DNA of 64,000 nt from Denitratisoma sp. DHT3. GTDB lineage: Bacteria; Pseudomonadota; Gammaproteobacteria; Burkholderiales; Rhodocyclaceae. The stretch spans positions 3,582,047 to 3,646,046 of the forward strand of contig NZ_CP020914.1 of the NCBI RefSeq assembly GCF_007833355.1. The letters are read 5' to 3'. The position numbers were made by a program, and so were the translations under genes. Position 1 is the first letter of the stretch. The number at the start of each line of letters is the position of its first letter. The notes beneath the pieces are model-generated. The model did no database searches. It saw only the letters and a program-made list of their open reading frames with translations, and was not told the DNA's origin. Shown piece after piece: positions 56,037 to 64,000 of the stretch.

Positions 56037-57196
56037 TCAGGGCTTGGGCGCCTCGATCGTGACGCTGGCGCCGGCCTTGACGCCCTCCCGATCCAGGGAG
56101 GTGACCACCTGCTCGCCCCGGCCCAGACCTTTTTTGACTTCGGTGTACTCCCAATTGGACAGGCCGATTTCCAGCTTGCGTCCTCCAGGCGGCCGTCCTT
56201 GGGCACCAGCACCTTGTTGCCCGGCATCAGGGCCGGCGTCGGGATGCGCAGCACGTCGTCGCGGGCTTCCACCACCACTTCGATGTCGGCGCTGTAGCCC
56301 ACCAGCAGGTTGCCGCCGCCCTCGCCGCGCGGCGGTTCGTCGAACTCGACTTCCACTTCCACGGTGCGGGCCTGTTTCTCCAGCGCCAGCACGTAGGGCG
56401 CGATGCGTCGCACATGGCCCTTGAAATGGTGGCCGCGATAGGCGTCCAGGGTGATGCGGCCGACCATGCCGGTGCGCAGCCGGGCGGCGTCCACCTCGTC
56501 GATCGGCGCGGTGACGTAGAGGCAGGTGTCGTCGATCAGATCCACCGCCGGCAGGGTGGGAATGCCCGGTGGCGAGGGCGTCAGGTATTCCCCGAGTTCG
56601 CCGTTGATCTCGGCGACGATGCCGGCGAAGGGCGCCCGCAGCACGGTGCGCTCGGTGTCCGCATGAGCCGCCGCGATGCGGGCCTCGGCCTCCTTGATCT
56701 GGGCCCGTGCCGAGTCGCAGCTGGCGGCGCCGGAATTGGCCTGGGCCTCCGCGCGCACCACCCGCTCCTCGGAAACGAAACCCTTGTCCCACAACTGCCG
56801 CGCCTGGCGGGCCTCGCTGCCGCTGGCGCGGGCCAGCTGGCAGACCTCGACCACCCGTGCCCGGGCGGTGACCAGTTGCTCGCGGGCCAGGCGTTCCCGT
56901 GCCGAGAGATCGTCGTTCCAGAGTTCCAGCAGCAACTCGCCGGCCGCCACCCGCTGGCCTTTCTTCACCGGCAGGCGGGCGATGCGGCCCCCGGCCGGGG
57001 GTGCCAGCTTGGCCCGCCGACAGGCGGCCACGGAGCCGGCACGGGTGTTGGCGACGGTGGCCTCCACCCGGCCGGGCGCGGCGGCGGTCACCAGCACCGG
57101 CACCGGCTTGGGGCGGGTCATGAACTTGAAGCCGGCGAACAGCAGGACGGCGATCAGAATCGTGAGCAGCAGGGGGCGGGATGGTTGCAGGCGCAT
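56037..57196 (-). pseudogene. MacA-like membrane-fusion protein with a frameshift
   Basis: Starts at ATG 57196 with one membrane helix (about 9-26). A lipoyl half (GGRIARLPVKKGQRVAAGEL), coiled coil (about 90-175), second lipoyl half (TVLRAPFAGIVAEINGELGE) and beta-barrel (LYVTAPIDEVDAARLRTGMV) follow. Near 56180, after VLVPKDGRLED, one base is missing; the family end RKLEIGLSNWEYTEVKKGLG ... VTIEAPKP is in the next frame to 56037. In the present sequence the frame runs on into the ATPase gene as a false fusion. Confidence 0.9.
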
Positions 57197-57234
57197 CGTG
57201 TCGTGGAGCCGGGCGGTGTGAGGGAATCGGGAGG

Positions 57235-57444
57235 TCAGGCCGGTTCGTCGGGCTCGAGCTGGCGTTCGAGCAGGGCGATCTGGTCCTTGAGCAGCAGCTT
57301 GCGCTTTTTCAGCCGCCGCAGCATCAATTCGTCCCCCACCGGATCGTCGATCAGCCGGGCAATGGCCGTATCCAGATCGCGGTGCTCCAGGCGTAGCTCA
57401 TCGAGTCGAAGCTGGATGGCTTCAATGTCGGCAATCGGTTCCAT
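57235..57444 (-). CDS. DUF465 (YdcH-like) small protein
   Basis: 69 residues forming a helical hairpin: LRLDELRLEHRDLDTAIARL and LMLRRLKKRKLLLKDQIALL. The YdcH/DUF465 family matches well in size and in the LKKRKLxLKD motif. It stands 38 bases upstream of the MFP gene on the same strand. Function unknown. Confidence 0.87.
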   Translation of the reverse strand: MEPIADIEAIQLRLDELRLEHRDLDTAIARLIDDPVGDELMLRRLKKRKLLLKDQIALLERQLEPDEPA

Positions 57445-57546
57445 GCCGGCATCTTATGCGGGCTGTCCGGCCTTGGCAACGACCCCACACAGGGTATTTC
57501 ATGTGATTGCCCTGGCCTGCCCCGCGACCTTGCTCCGGTCACCATG

Positions 57547-57584
57547 AAAAAACGGCAGGCGCCGCGTGATCGCGGCGCCTGCCG
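57547..57584 (-). terminator. Intrinsic terminator of the pilus operon
   Basis: Arms CGGCAGGCGCCGCG (57553-57566) and CGCGGCGCCTGCCG (57571-57584) pair perfectly over 14 bp with a 4-base loop. On the minus strand the stem is followed by six T residues (57547-57552). It lies 27 bases after the last pilin gene. Confidence 0.92.
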
Positions 57585-57610
57585 TGGCGGCAGTGCGAAG
57601 CAGGGATCGA

Positions 57611-58294
57611 TCAACCGATCTTCATGCACACGGTCCAGGTGGTAGCGATGGTTTCGTCGTAAGTGGCCCCGCCAGGCACGAGGGCGGTGGGTGCCAACGG
57701 CGCGTTGCCGGTCGCCCCACGCAGATTGCCGATGTTGTTGCCGATGTTGTTGGCGGGCAGGGGACCGTCGATCAAGGTATCCACCGCGGCGGCTTGCTTG
57801 GACGACAGATTGGAAGCGCAGACGAAGGCTCCCGTCAGTCCGTACACCTGGCCGGTGGCGATGCCGAGCGCGCCGTTGGCGCGATGCCTGGGCAGTGCCG
57901 CCGTGCCTACGGCGGTGGGGTCTCCGCTCAACAGTCCGGAAGCGCGCAAGGCCTGCCAGAAGACCTGGTTCTCGCCGGCCGCGTTGGTGAAGGTGGCGCC
58001 GATCGGGGCCGTGAGAATGCCGTTGCTAGCGGCGCTTCCTACCGTGTTGGGCCAGCCGCGAGCTTGGAAGGTGGCGAGGGCTTCGTCTCCCGGGGGCGTG
58101 TTGTAGCGGTCGATGTAGCCGTTGTAGGCGGCCTGGATCGACTTCATGTCGTTGACGATCGATTTGGTCTTGCTGTTTTCGATCATTTCCTGGCCTTGCA
58201 GGACCCCGGCGAGCAGGACGCCGATGATCACCAGGACGATGGCGATTTCGACCAGGGTGAAACCTTTCTGGCGCTGAAGCGGGTGGCGTTTCAT
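57611..58294 (-). CDS. Type IV prepilin-like protein
   Basis: 227 residues from ATG 58294 (AAAGGAAAA upstream). Leader MKRHPLQRQKG is followed by FTLVEIAIVLVIIGVLLAGV: cleavage after Gly11 with Glu at +5, the class III signal. The C-terminal domain has two Cys (about 165-170 and 223, SNLSSKQ and WTVCMKIG regions), a likely disulfide loop. It is the last gene in the operon, 87 bases after the kinase gene, and could be the major subunit. Confidence 0.9.
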   Translation of the reverse strand: MKRHPLQRQKGFTLVEIAIVLVIIGVLLAGVLQGQEMIENSKTKSIVNDMKSIQAAYNGYIDRYNTPPGDEALATFQARGWPNTVGSAASNGILTAPIGATFTNAAGENQVFWQALRASGLLSGDPTAVGTAALPRHRANGALGIATGQVYGLTGAFVCASNLSSKQAAAVDTLIDGPLPANNIGNNIGNLRGATGNAPLAPTALVPGGATYDETIATTWTVCMKIG

Positions 58295-58381
58295 GGATGT
58301 TTTCCTTTCAGGGAATGTAATGACGGTATTACGACGGAATGATTCTGGCCGCCGCAAGGCGACCGCGGAAGTCAAATTTCT

Positions 58382-59479
58382 TTACAGGGGGTGCGCCGCG
58401 GGCAGGTCGAGGATGAAATACACGCCGTCGTCGGCGGGCCTGGCCCGCAGGTCGCCGCCGCCCTCGCGCAGGCTCTTGCGCGCCTGGTACAGCCCGAGCC
58501 CGAGCCCGCCCGGACGCCCGCTGGAAAACGGCTCGAACAGTTTCTGGGCGCCCAGGCGGGGGCTTCCGTCCGGGAGCGGACTGAAAAACGCCAGTTCGAC
58601 CGTCGCGGCCCCCGCGGCGAGGCGGATTTCCAGCATGGATGGGCTGCCGTCGCGCCACGCCTGGGCCAAGTTGGTGAACAGATTGTCGAGCGTGCGCGTC
58701 AGCAGATGCGGCGAGACCCAGGCGCTGGCCTCGCCCACGATGGCGAGGTCGATGCCGGCGAGCTGGGCGGCCCGCGCGGCGGCCAGGCGCAGGTCGACCC
58801 GCGCGGCCGCTTCCGTTTCATATCGTTTTCCCAGCGCGTCGATCAGCCGCTCGGCGCGTTCCTGGGCCAGCGCGGCGTTGTCGCGCAGGCGGCGGGCGGC
58901 CGCCTGCATCGCGGCGGCGGTTTCGGCGCCGGCGAAGTCGGCGCTTACCCAGAGCACCCACTGCGCCAGGTTGCGCATGTCGTGTTGCAGGTAAAGCGAC
59001 AGGCGGGCGCGTTCCGCGAGAGCGGCCGAGAGCGCCTCGGTGCGGGCGTGCAGGCGCGTTTCGAGGAGCAGCGCGAAGACCCGGGCGAGATGCTCGGCGA
59101 ACACCCGGTTCTCTCCCCACCGGGCGGCATGGACCAGTTCGAGCCGGAGTTCGACTTCGTCGCCGCTGCTCAGCGCGAAACGCAGGGGCCTGGTCCGTGG
59201 CTGGCCGCCATGCTCCCGATCCTCGAGCAGGCCGCTGACCGGCTGGCCGAACCAACTGCCTCCCCAGCGCATGCGGCGCCAGCCGCCGGCACACAGGTCC
59301 GGCCATGCCGCCGCCGGCAGGTCGAGCGGATCGATCGGCTGGCCGGCGAGCGCGAGGATGTTCTCCATGCGGCGCCGATAGCTGCGCCCCACGCTCGCCA
59401 CCCGCAGACTGGCGGCGAGCAGCGCCATGCCGACCACGGCCAGCATCAGCCCCAGGCTAGCCGGGCCGCCGAAGTCCAT
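58382..59479 (-). CDS. Sensor histidine kinase within the pilus operon
   Basis: 365 residues with one N-terminal membrane helix (about 7-28). The phosphoacceptor region is LSLYLQHDMRNLAQWVLWV (His166), and the HATPase domain has LDNLFTNLAQAW (N box) and GRPGGLGLGLYQARKSLREG (G box). The HDMRN box resembles the kinase class of PrsK. It overlaps the response regulator gene by 23 bases. It probably senses a signal in the cytoplasm or membrane and controls the pilus genes. Confidence 0.88.
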   Translation of the reverse strand: MDFGGPASLGLMLAVVGMALLAASLRVASVGRSYRRRMENILALAGQPIDPLDLPAAAWPDLCAGGWRRMRWGGSWFGQPVSGLLEDREHGGQPRTRPLRFALSSGDEVELRLELVHAARWGENRVFAEHLARVFALLLETRLHARTEALSAALAERARLSLYLQHDMRNLAQWVLWVSADFAGAETAAAMQAAARRLRDNAALAQERAERLIDALGKRYETEAAARVDLRLAAARAAQLAGIDLAIVGEASAWVSPHLLTRTLDNLFTNLAQAWRDGSPSMLEIRLAAGAATVELAFFSPLPDGSPRLGAQKLFEPFSSGRPGGLGLGLYQARKSLREGGGDLRARPADDGVYFILDLPAAHPL

Positions 59480-60065
59480 ATTTCTTCAGGTAGTAGTAGA
59501 CGTGTTCACGCGCCAGGCTGAGGCGGCGGGCGGTTTCGGCGACGTTGTGGTCGGTGTCGGCCAGGGTGCGCCGCAAGAGCTGCTCTTCCGCCGCCGCCGC
59601 CGCTTCCCTGGGGCCTTCGTTCACGCGGGCCGTGATCTGCAGGCGGGCTTCGCCGGCCTCCACCATGCGCGCCTCCTGGCGGGCGAAGAGTTCGGCGCGG
59701 CGCACCGCCTGCACCAGCGCGGCCACCGCGACCGGCTTGAGCAGGAAGTCGAAGGCGCCGCGCCGCACCGCTTCCAGCGCGGCCGCATTTTCGTCCTGTC
59801 CGGTGAGGACGATCACTTTCGTCGATGGGCTGCGGCGCAGGCACTCGTCGAGTATTCCCAGGCCCTCGCGCATGCTGCTCGGCGCCGGCGGCAACCCCAG
59901 ATCGAGCACCAGCAGGGCCGGCGGCGATGACGACTGCAGATGCGGCAGCGCCGTTTCCCTGCTGTCCGCGATGCCGACCTCGAACCCAATGTCGGTGAGG
60001 ATGGCGCGGAGGTAACCGGACAGTGCCGGGTCGTCCTCGACGATCAGGAGCGATCGGACATCCAT
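59457..60065 (-). CDS. Response regulator with Fis-type helix-turn-helix, no AAA+ domain
   Basis: 202 residues. Receiver domain 1-125: acidic pair at 11-12, phosphoacceptor Asp55 (LLVLDLGLPP), Thr/Lys region LTGQDEN and FDFLLKP. The C-terminal 45 residues form a Fis-type HTH (LADTDHNVAETARRLSLARE, then HVYYYLKKYGL). The sigma-54 AAA+ module of PrsR/NtrC proteins is absent, as in ActR/PrrA-type regulators. It is the partner of the kinase that follows. Confidence 0.9.
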   Translation of the reverse strand: MDVRSLLIVEDDPALSGYLRAILTDIGFEVGIADSRETALPHLQSSSPPALLVLDLGLPPAPSSMREGLGILDECLRRSPSTKVIVLTGQDENAAALEAVRRGAFDFLLKPVAVAALVQAVRRAELFARQEARMVEAGEARLQITARVNEGPREAAAAAEEQLLRRTLADTDHNVAETARRLSLAREHVYYYLKKYGLRRPG

Positions 60066-60075
60066 GGCGCGCCGC

Positions 60076-60786
60076 TCAGAATTTCCCCGCTTCCAGCATC
60101 CGGTTGAGCAGGACGCGGGCCGACAGCCAGGTGACGGCGTCGTCGAATTCGCCGCCCGGGGCGGCGGAATTGTCGACGAGGCCGCGGGTGACGAAGAGAT
60201 TGTCGCCATCGGTGTTCTCGAGTTCGTCGGCGCCGGTGGGCGCGGCGATGGCGGCGCCGCCGCTGCTGATGGCGCCGGAACCGTTCTTGCCGTGTGAGAC
60301 CAGGACCACGGGCACGTTGGCGGCGGCGGTGCTGGCGGGCGTGGTGTCGCGGTTCTCGACGTCGAGGGTGCCGACGCTGGTCAGCAGCATGCCGGTGGCG
60401 CTGTCGGAGAAGGCCGGGGTGACGCGATAGCGGATGCGGCGGCTCCAGGCGTCGGTGCCGGCGAGGCCCAGGGTGATCCAGGGCAGGTTGCCTTCCTGGA
60501 CGACGCAGGTGCCGACGGGGTTGCGGTCTTCCCGGCCGTCGTTGGCGACGCCGACGCCGGCGGCGGTGGTCTTGTCCGGGCAGGGCAGGTGGGGCGGCGT
60601 CACGCTCGCCGCATAGCCCACCAGCGCCGCGGCCGCGTCGTCGAGCGTCCGCCGCGTGCTCTCGATCTTCTGCTGGTCCACCTGGGTGCTGAACACCGCC
60701 AGGCCGCTGCCCAGCAACAGTGCGACGATGAGGAACACGATCGACAATTCCACCAGGGTGAAGCCGTTGGCTCGTCGTCGCGTCAT
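60076..60786 (-). CDS. Pseudopilin with class III signal, paralogue 1
   Basis: 236 residues from ATG 60786. Leader MTRRRANG then FTLVELSIVFLIVALLLGSG: prepilin-peptidase cleavage site and Glu at +5. The C-terminal domain (about 45-236) is nearly identical, at roughly 85-90% by eye, to that of the next gene upstream, including PPHLPCPDKTTAAGVGVAND and a pair of Cys. It is likely a minor pilin. The 11-base spacing on either side fits one operon. Confidence 0.9.
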   Translation of the reverse strand: MTRRRANGFTLVELSIVFLIVALLLGSGLAVFSTQVDQQKIESTRRTLDDAAAALVGYAASVTPPHLPCPDKTTAAGVGVANDGREDRNPVGTCVVQEGNLPWITLGLAGTDAWSRRIRYRVTPAFSDSATGMLLTSVGTLDVENRDTTPASTAAANVPVVLVSHGKNGSGAISSGGAAIAAPTGADELENTDGDNLFVTRGLVDNSAAPGGEFDDAVTWLSARVLLNRMLEAGKF

Positions 60787-60797
60787 GGCACGTCTCC

Positions 60798-61505
60798 TCA
60801 CAGTTTTCCGATCTGCTGCATGCGGGCGAACAACTTCGCCGACGTCAACCAGGCGACGATGTCGTCGAATTCGCCGCCCGGAGCGGCGGGGTCGTCGACG
60901 GGGCCGCGGGTGACGAAGTGGTCGTCGCCATCGGTGTTCTCGAGTTCGTCGGCGCCGGTGGGCGCGGCGATGGCGGCGCCGCCGCCGCTGATGGCGCCGG
61001 AACCGTTCCTGCCGTGGGAGAGCAGGACCACGGGCACGTTGGCGGTGACGACGCTGGCGGGCGTGGTGTCGAGGTTGGTGACGTCGAGGGTGCCGACGCT
61101 GGTCAGCAGCATGCCGGTGGCGCTGTCGGAGAAGGCCGGGGTGACGCGATAGCGGATGCGGCGGCTCCAGGCGTCGGTGCCGGTAAGGCCCAGGGTGATC
61201 CAGGGCAGGTTGCCTTCCTGGGTGACGCAGGTGCCGGCGGGGTTGCGGTCTTCCCGGCCGTCGTTGGCGACGCCGACGCCGGCGGCGGTGGTCTTGTCCG
61301 GGCAGGGCAGGTGGGGCGGCGTCACGCTCGCCGCATAGCCCACCAGCGCATCCACTCCCGCGGCCAGCAGAGCGCCGCTGCGCGTCGCCGCCACGGCGGC
61401 GGCCTGGCCGTTGCCGAAAGCGCGCATCGCGAACATGGCGCCGATCAGGCCGAGGATCGTCATCAGCATCAGCAATGCCATGCCGGTTTCGCGGCGGCGC
61501 GTCAT
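60798..61505 (-). CDS. Minor pilin-like protein, paralogue 2 with PilX/GspK-like N-terminus
   Basis: 235 residues from ATG 61505. Leader MTRRRETG then MALLMLMTILGLIGAMFAMR: the GMALL start and lack of Glu at +5 are as in PilX/GspK-type minor pilins. From about residue 48 the sequence repeats the C-terminal domain of the following gene (LVGYAASVTPPHLPCPDKTT ...). The DNA of the two copies is almost identical over some 500 bases, spaced about 720 apart. Confidence 0.88.
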   Translation of the reverse strand: MTRRRETGMALLMLMTILGLIGAMFAMRAFGNGQAAAVAATRSGALLAAGVDALVGYAASVTPPHLPCPDKTTAAGVGVANDGREDRNPAGTCVTQEGNLPWITLGLTGTDAWSRRIRYRVTPAFSDSATGMLLTSVGTLDVTNLDTTPASVVTANVPVVLLSHGRNGSGAISGGGAAIAAPTGADELENTDGDDHFVTRGPVDDPAAPGGEFDDIVAWLTSAKLFARMQQIGKL

Positions 61506-61512
61506 GGCGACC

Positions 61513-61983
61513 TCACCGCTTCCGTTCCACCCTGGCGTCGCCCGGCAGGAAATCCGAGCGCGTGCCGTGGTCGAGATTGAGTGTCTCGCCAATGCGCACC
61601 GGCCGCCCGTCGATCACGATCTGCTTCGGCGCGATACGGGGCGTCCCGACTTCCGGCACTGCGCTTCCTTCGACGACCGCCGCACCGTTGATCCAGGCCG
61701 TGCTGCGGCCCTTGTTCCGCCGCACCACGCCTCCCAGCGTCACCGACCTGTCCGCCGTCGCGGCTGCGGCGCCCGCGCCGCCGCGCGCCGCCGTGATCGC
61801 CATGCGCTCCTCGGGTGAGAACAACAGGGTGCCCAGGCGCGGCGGCGGCGTCCCGGCGGCGACCGGCGTGAGAGAGGAAAGGGCGCAGGCGAGCAGTACG
61901 GCCAGCATCGAACCCGGCCGCCGCCAGAGGGGGAGGGAGGGGCGGGAGGGGCCGGACGATGGCCGCAGGCGAGGCCGGCTCAT
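61513..61983 (-). CDS. Secreted PilP/GspB-like pilus accessory protein
   Basis: 156 residues from ATG 61983. An N-terminal basic part and hydrophobic stretch (about 25-43, SMLAVLLACALSSLTPVAAG) act as a signal or anchor. The C-terminal part (LGTLLFSPEERMAITAARGG, SVTLGGVVRRNKGRSTAWIN) resembles periplasmic MshK/GspB-like proteins. Its place after the PilO-like gene, with a four-base overlap, suggests the PilP position of the alignment complex. The family match is not firm. Confidence 0.65.
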   Translation of the reverse strand: MSRPRLRPSSGPSRPSLPLWRRPGSMLAVLLACALSSLTPVAAGTPPPRLGTLLFSPEERMAITAARGGAGAAAATADRSVTLGGVVRRNKGRSTAWINGAAVVEGSAVPEVGTPRIAPKQIVIDGRPVRIGETLNLDHGTRSDFLPGDARVERKR

Positions 61984-62582
61984 GATGCCTTCCCTTCCGG
62001 CAAGGTGAAGAAGCGGAGCGTGCAACTGGCATACAGGCCGGTCGGGCCCGGGTTGTCGAGGTGGCAGCCCTCGACGCGGAAACTGCCCTTGACCTCCCGA
62101 GCGTAGCGCTGCAACAGGGTGAGGAGTTCGTCCTCGTGCACATTCTGCAGGTCGATCCTGAGGTCGTGCCGGAGCGGGGCGACAGACGAGGCGGAGGAAT
62201 ACGCCTCCGCCGTGGCGGCGTCGGTCAGTGCTTGCGGCGGTTCGAGGGTATAGCTGAGGGTGCCGCCATCCGGCCACAGTTGCTTGCCGACGGCAACCAA
62301 CTGTTCGACCCAGCCTTCCCGGTCGGCCTCCCCCACCAGCCCTCGTTGCTTGAGCGCACGGAACTGTTCGATATGCAGTTGGATGTTGTTCAGGTCGAGC
62401 TGCCTTTGCGCCAGCTCGCTTTGCAGGGTTGACAGAACGAGCTTGCGGTTCGCCAGCGTCTCGGCGAGCCGGCCGCGCAGGAGGGCGCTGCCGGCAGCGA
62501 GCAGCACGGCGCCCGCCAGCACGGTCGCGAGCACGAGCAACGGCCGGCGCGCGCGTCGGGCGATGGCATGGATCGGGCTCAT
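61980..62582 (-). CDS. PilO-like bitopic pilus assembly protein
   Basis: 200 residues from ATG 62582. One N-terminal helix (about 13-35, PLLVLATVLAGAVLLAAGSA), then coiled coil (about 38-75, TLQSELAQRQLDLNNIQLHI) and a small alpha/beta periplasmic domain with two Cys (about 178-190). This matches the layout of PilO/GspM. It overlaps both its neighbours by four bases. Confidence 0.72.
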   Translation of the reverse strand: MSPIHAIARRARRPLLVLATVLAGAVLLAAGSALLRGRLAETLANRKLVLSTLQSELAQRQLDLNNIQLHIEQFRALKQRGLVGEADREGWVEQLVAVGKQLWPDGGTLSYTLEPPQALTDAATAEAYSSASSVAPLRHDLRIDLQNVHEDELLTLLQRYAREVKGSFRVEGCHLDNPGPTGLYASCTLRFFTLPEGKAS

Positions 62583-64000
62583 GAGTTGTTCGCCTCTGGA
62601 GGGAGCGGGAGGGCGCTGGGCAAAGTGACGCACCAGGCGAATTTTTCCGCGCCGTTGGCGGCGACGCCCCCGCGCAGGCTGCTGCCGGCGGCATCGTGCG
62701 TGGCATCCTGCCAGAGGGTGATGCCGGCGACTGCCGCGATGCGGCGCGATACGGAGCGCAAGGCGAAGGCGTGCTCGCTCGGCCTGTAGCTCGGCGGGAT
62801 GGCGAGTTCGAAACGGAGTTCGACCTTGCGTGCCGGCGCTCGCGCATCCTTGACGGCGGCGAGCGCATCGGCCGTCGCGGCGCAGGGCGGCACGCCGGCC
62901 TCGAGTTCGCGCCAGGAAAAATTGGCCAGGCGCAGGTTGGGGTCGAAGGCGATCAAGCCGCCGGCCAGCCGCAGGTAATACGCGGCGTCGGGCGCCGCGG
63001 CGATTTCCTCCTGGTGCAGCGCGATCGCACGGCGCACCAGCGCGGGCTCGACGTCGTACCGCGCTATTTCGCCGCTGACGGCGCGCTGCTGCGTCGCGGC
63101 GCGCTCGTTTTCCGCGTCGATCGCCCGTTTTTCCGTGAGCAGACCATACACGGTATGCAGGTTGGCCGCGACGATCGCTGCGCCGACGACCAGCGCGCCG
63201 GCGATCCAATGGCGCGTCGCCCGCCGCACCCGGGCCGCCAGATACGGGATGCGCCGCTCGACGGGGGCCAGTTGCCCCGCGGGCGAGCGCAGCGCGAGGT
63301 CGAACAGGCGCTGCCGCCAGTCGGCCGGGCTGGCCGCTGTCGTACCCGGCAGCGTCACCAGACGCAGGTTGTTGGCCGTGAGCAGCGGTTTCATATCGCC
63401 GCTGTCGCCCAGATAGAGCAGCGGGTGCGGCTTGCCTTCGCGTTTCACGACCTGCGTGTTTTCCAGATAACGCAGGGTGCGGACGATTTCCTCGATGATC
63501 TGCTTCGCATGCAGGTCGGGCGTCGGCGTCAGTCGCGTCAAGACGGGCGTCCGCTTGCGCAGGTACACGATGCGCAGGTTGTCGGGGCCGGGCAGGGCGA
63601 TCAGGAGGTCTGCGGGCAGGTCCTTGTGCCGGCACAGTTGCCAGAGGAGCAGCGAGGTCGGCCACACGCCGGCGACTGGCGCCGCGAGGGCGTCGAGCGC
63701 GGAGTCGATGCGTTCCCTGGCGCCGATGCCGTAGAGGATATGTCGAGTCGGCGCCAGCCGGTCGAGCAGGCCGCCTTGCTGCGCTGGCGTCAGGAAAGTG
63801 CGGTATGGCGAGTCGGGATAGGCCGCCGCCAGCTGGCGCGCGATGAGGGCGCTGCGGTCGCGGCCGAGCAGGCGCGGCGTACGGATTTTCGAGATGCTTT
63901 CCTCGGGCAGGTCGGTCACGACCCAGGCAGCCTCCGCGGCCGGCGCGGCGCCATGCCGCCAGCGCCCTTCCTCGCGGCGCCACAGCGCCTGTCCGGTCGG
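62579..64000 (-). CDS. Pilus assembly protein with cytoplasmic domain and periplasmic PilN-like part (runs off the window)
   Basis: The frame is open from 62579 to the edge (473 residues); a GTG at 63919 is in frame, but ALWRREEGRWRHG upstream looks like coding, so the start lies beyond the window. A cytoplasmic part of about 270 residues (LLGRDRSALIARQLAAAYPD) precedes one membrane helix (RHWIAGALVVGAAIVAANLH) and a coiled-coil/periplasmic domain of about 170 residues. The layout is that of PilN/GspL. Gene order here (PilN-, PilO-, PilP-like) supports a type IV pilus assembly role. Confidence 0.72.
   Translation of the reverse strand, partial: PTGQALWRREEGRWRHGAAPAAEAAWVVTDLPEESISKIRTPRLLGRDRSALIARQLAAAYPDSPYRTFLTPAQQGGLLDRLAPTRHILYGIGARERIDSALDALAAPVAGVWPTSLLLWQLCRHKDLPADLLIALPGPDNLRIVYLRKRTPVLTRLTPTPDLHAKQIIEEIVRTLRYLENTQVVKREGKPHPLLYLGDSGDMKPLLTANNLRLVTLPGTTAASPADWRQRLFDLALRSPAGQLAPVERRIPYLAARVRRATRHWIAGALVVGAAIVAANLHTVYGLLTEKRAIDAENERAATQQRAVSGEIARYDVEPALVRRAIALHQEEIAAAPDAAYYLRLAGGLIAFDPNLRLANFSWRELEAGVPPCAATADALAAVKDARAPARKVELRFELAIPPSYRPSEHAFALRSVSRRIAAVAGITLWQDATHDAAGSSLRGGVAANGAEKFAWCVTLPSALPLPPEANNS

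Noticed and set aside
55523..57196. A natural fusion of membrane-fusion protein and ABC ATPase (557 codons in one frame)
   Set aside because: The conserved end of the fusion protein and the conserved second half of the ATPase both lie in another frame; the joined frame results from two frameshifts.

Overview
The window is a high-GC chromosome segment from a free-living Gram-negative bacterium, most likely a betaproteobacterium. That placement is inferred from gene content and order: perM-hda-HAD divergent from purM, radC-rpmB-rpmG beside coaBC-dut, a fused MrpA/MrpB antiporter subunit, and many bacteriohemerythrins and GGDEF/EAL proteins. No ribosomal or transfer RNA gene was recognised. Nearly all of the DNA is coding, and many gene starts overlap the previous stop (ATGA or TGATG).

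Layout. 1-6585 (minus): a complete Mrp/Mnh Na+(K+)/H+ antiporter operon (fused A-B, C, D, E, F, G), translationally coupled to a cation P-type ATPase that runs off the left edge. 6631-8954 (minus): a CPA2-type cation/proton antiporter followed two bases later by a GCS2-type carboxylate-amine ligase. 9225-11433 (plus): a MASE1 histidine kinase and a FixJ-like regulator. 11797-16140 (minus): cobalamin riboswitch, cobT, a PIN-PhoH ATPase and pepD. 16300-23486 (plus): a gas-sensing/signalling cluster made of bacteriohemerythrin, a chemotaxis transducer, a PilJ-HAMP-PAS-PAS-GGDEF-EAL protein and a second hemerythrin. The transducer is broken by an IS481-type element, and an IS5-type element sits exactly at its stop codon. 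23656-29234: bcp, a flippase-like protein, HAD, hda, perM (minus) and purM (plus), with several dispersed repeats. 29251-40431: two XRE-type regulators, two more GGDEF-EAL proteins, a YcgR/PilZ c-di-GMP receptor, miaA, mutL, lemA with a GIDE/EF-hand membrane protein, and a VOC protein. 40484-46094 (plus): dedA, purN, DUF3108, rsmB-like, a PLD-type nuclease and an MscS channel. 46212-50829: rpmG, rpmB, radC, coaBC, dut, an arginase-family enzyme and a WbuC-like cupin. 51183-52635: five small plus-strand genes. 52916-57196 (minus): a MacAB-like export operon in which three of the four genes carry a single-base frameshift. 57235-64000 (minus): a DUF465 gene, then a type IV pilus/pseudopilin operon that contains its own histidine kinase and Fis-type regulator and is closed by an intrinsic terminator.

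How the genes work together. Two themes stand out. The first is c-di-GMP signalling: three dual-domain GGDEF-EAL proteins and one PilZ receptor lie within 20 kb, one of them overlapping a hemerythrin gene. The second is monovalent-cation and osmotic homeostasis: Mrp, CPA2, P-type ATPase and MscS. The more unusual features are the two nested insertions at the transducer gene, a family of GC-rich intergenic repeats found at five or more loci, a perfect 21-bp inverted repeat inside miaA, two neighbouring pseudopilin genes with different N-termini but almost the same C-terminal domain, and the clustered frameshifts in the MacAB-like operon.
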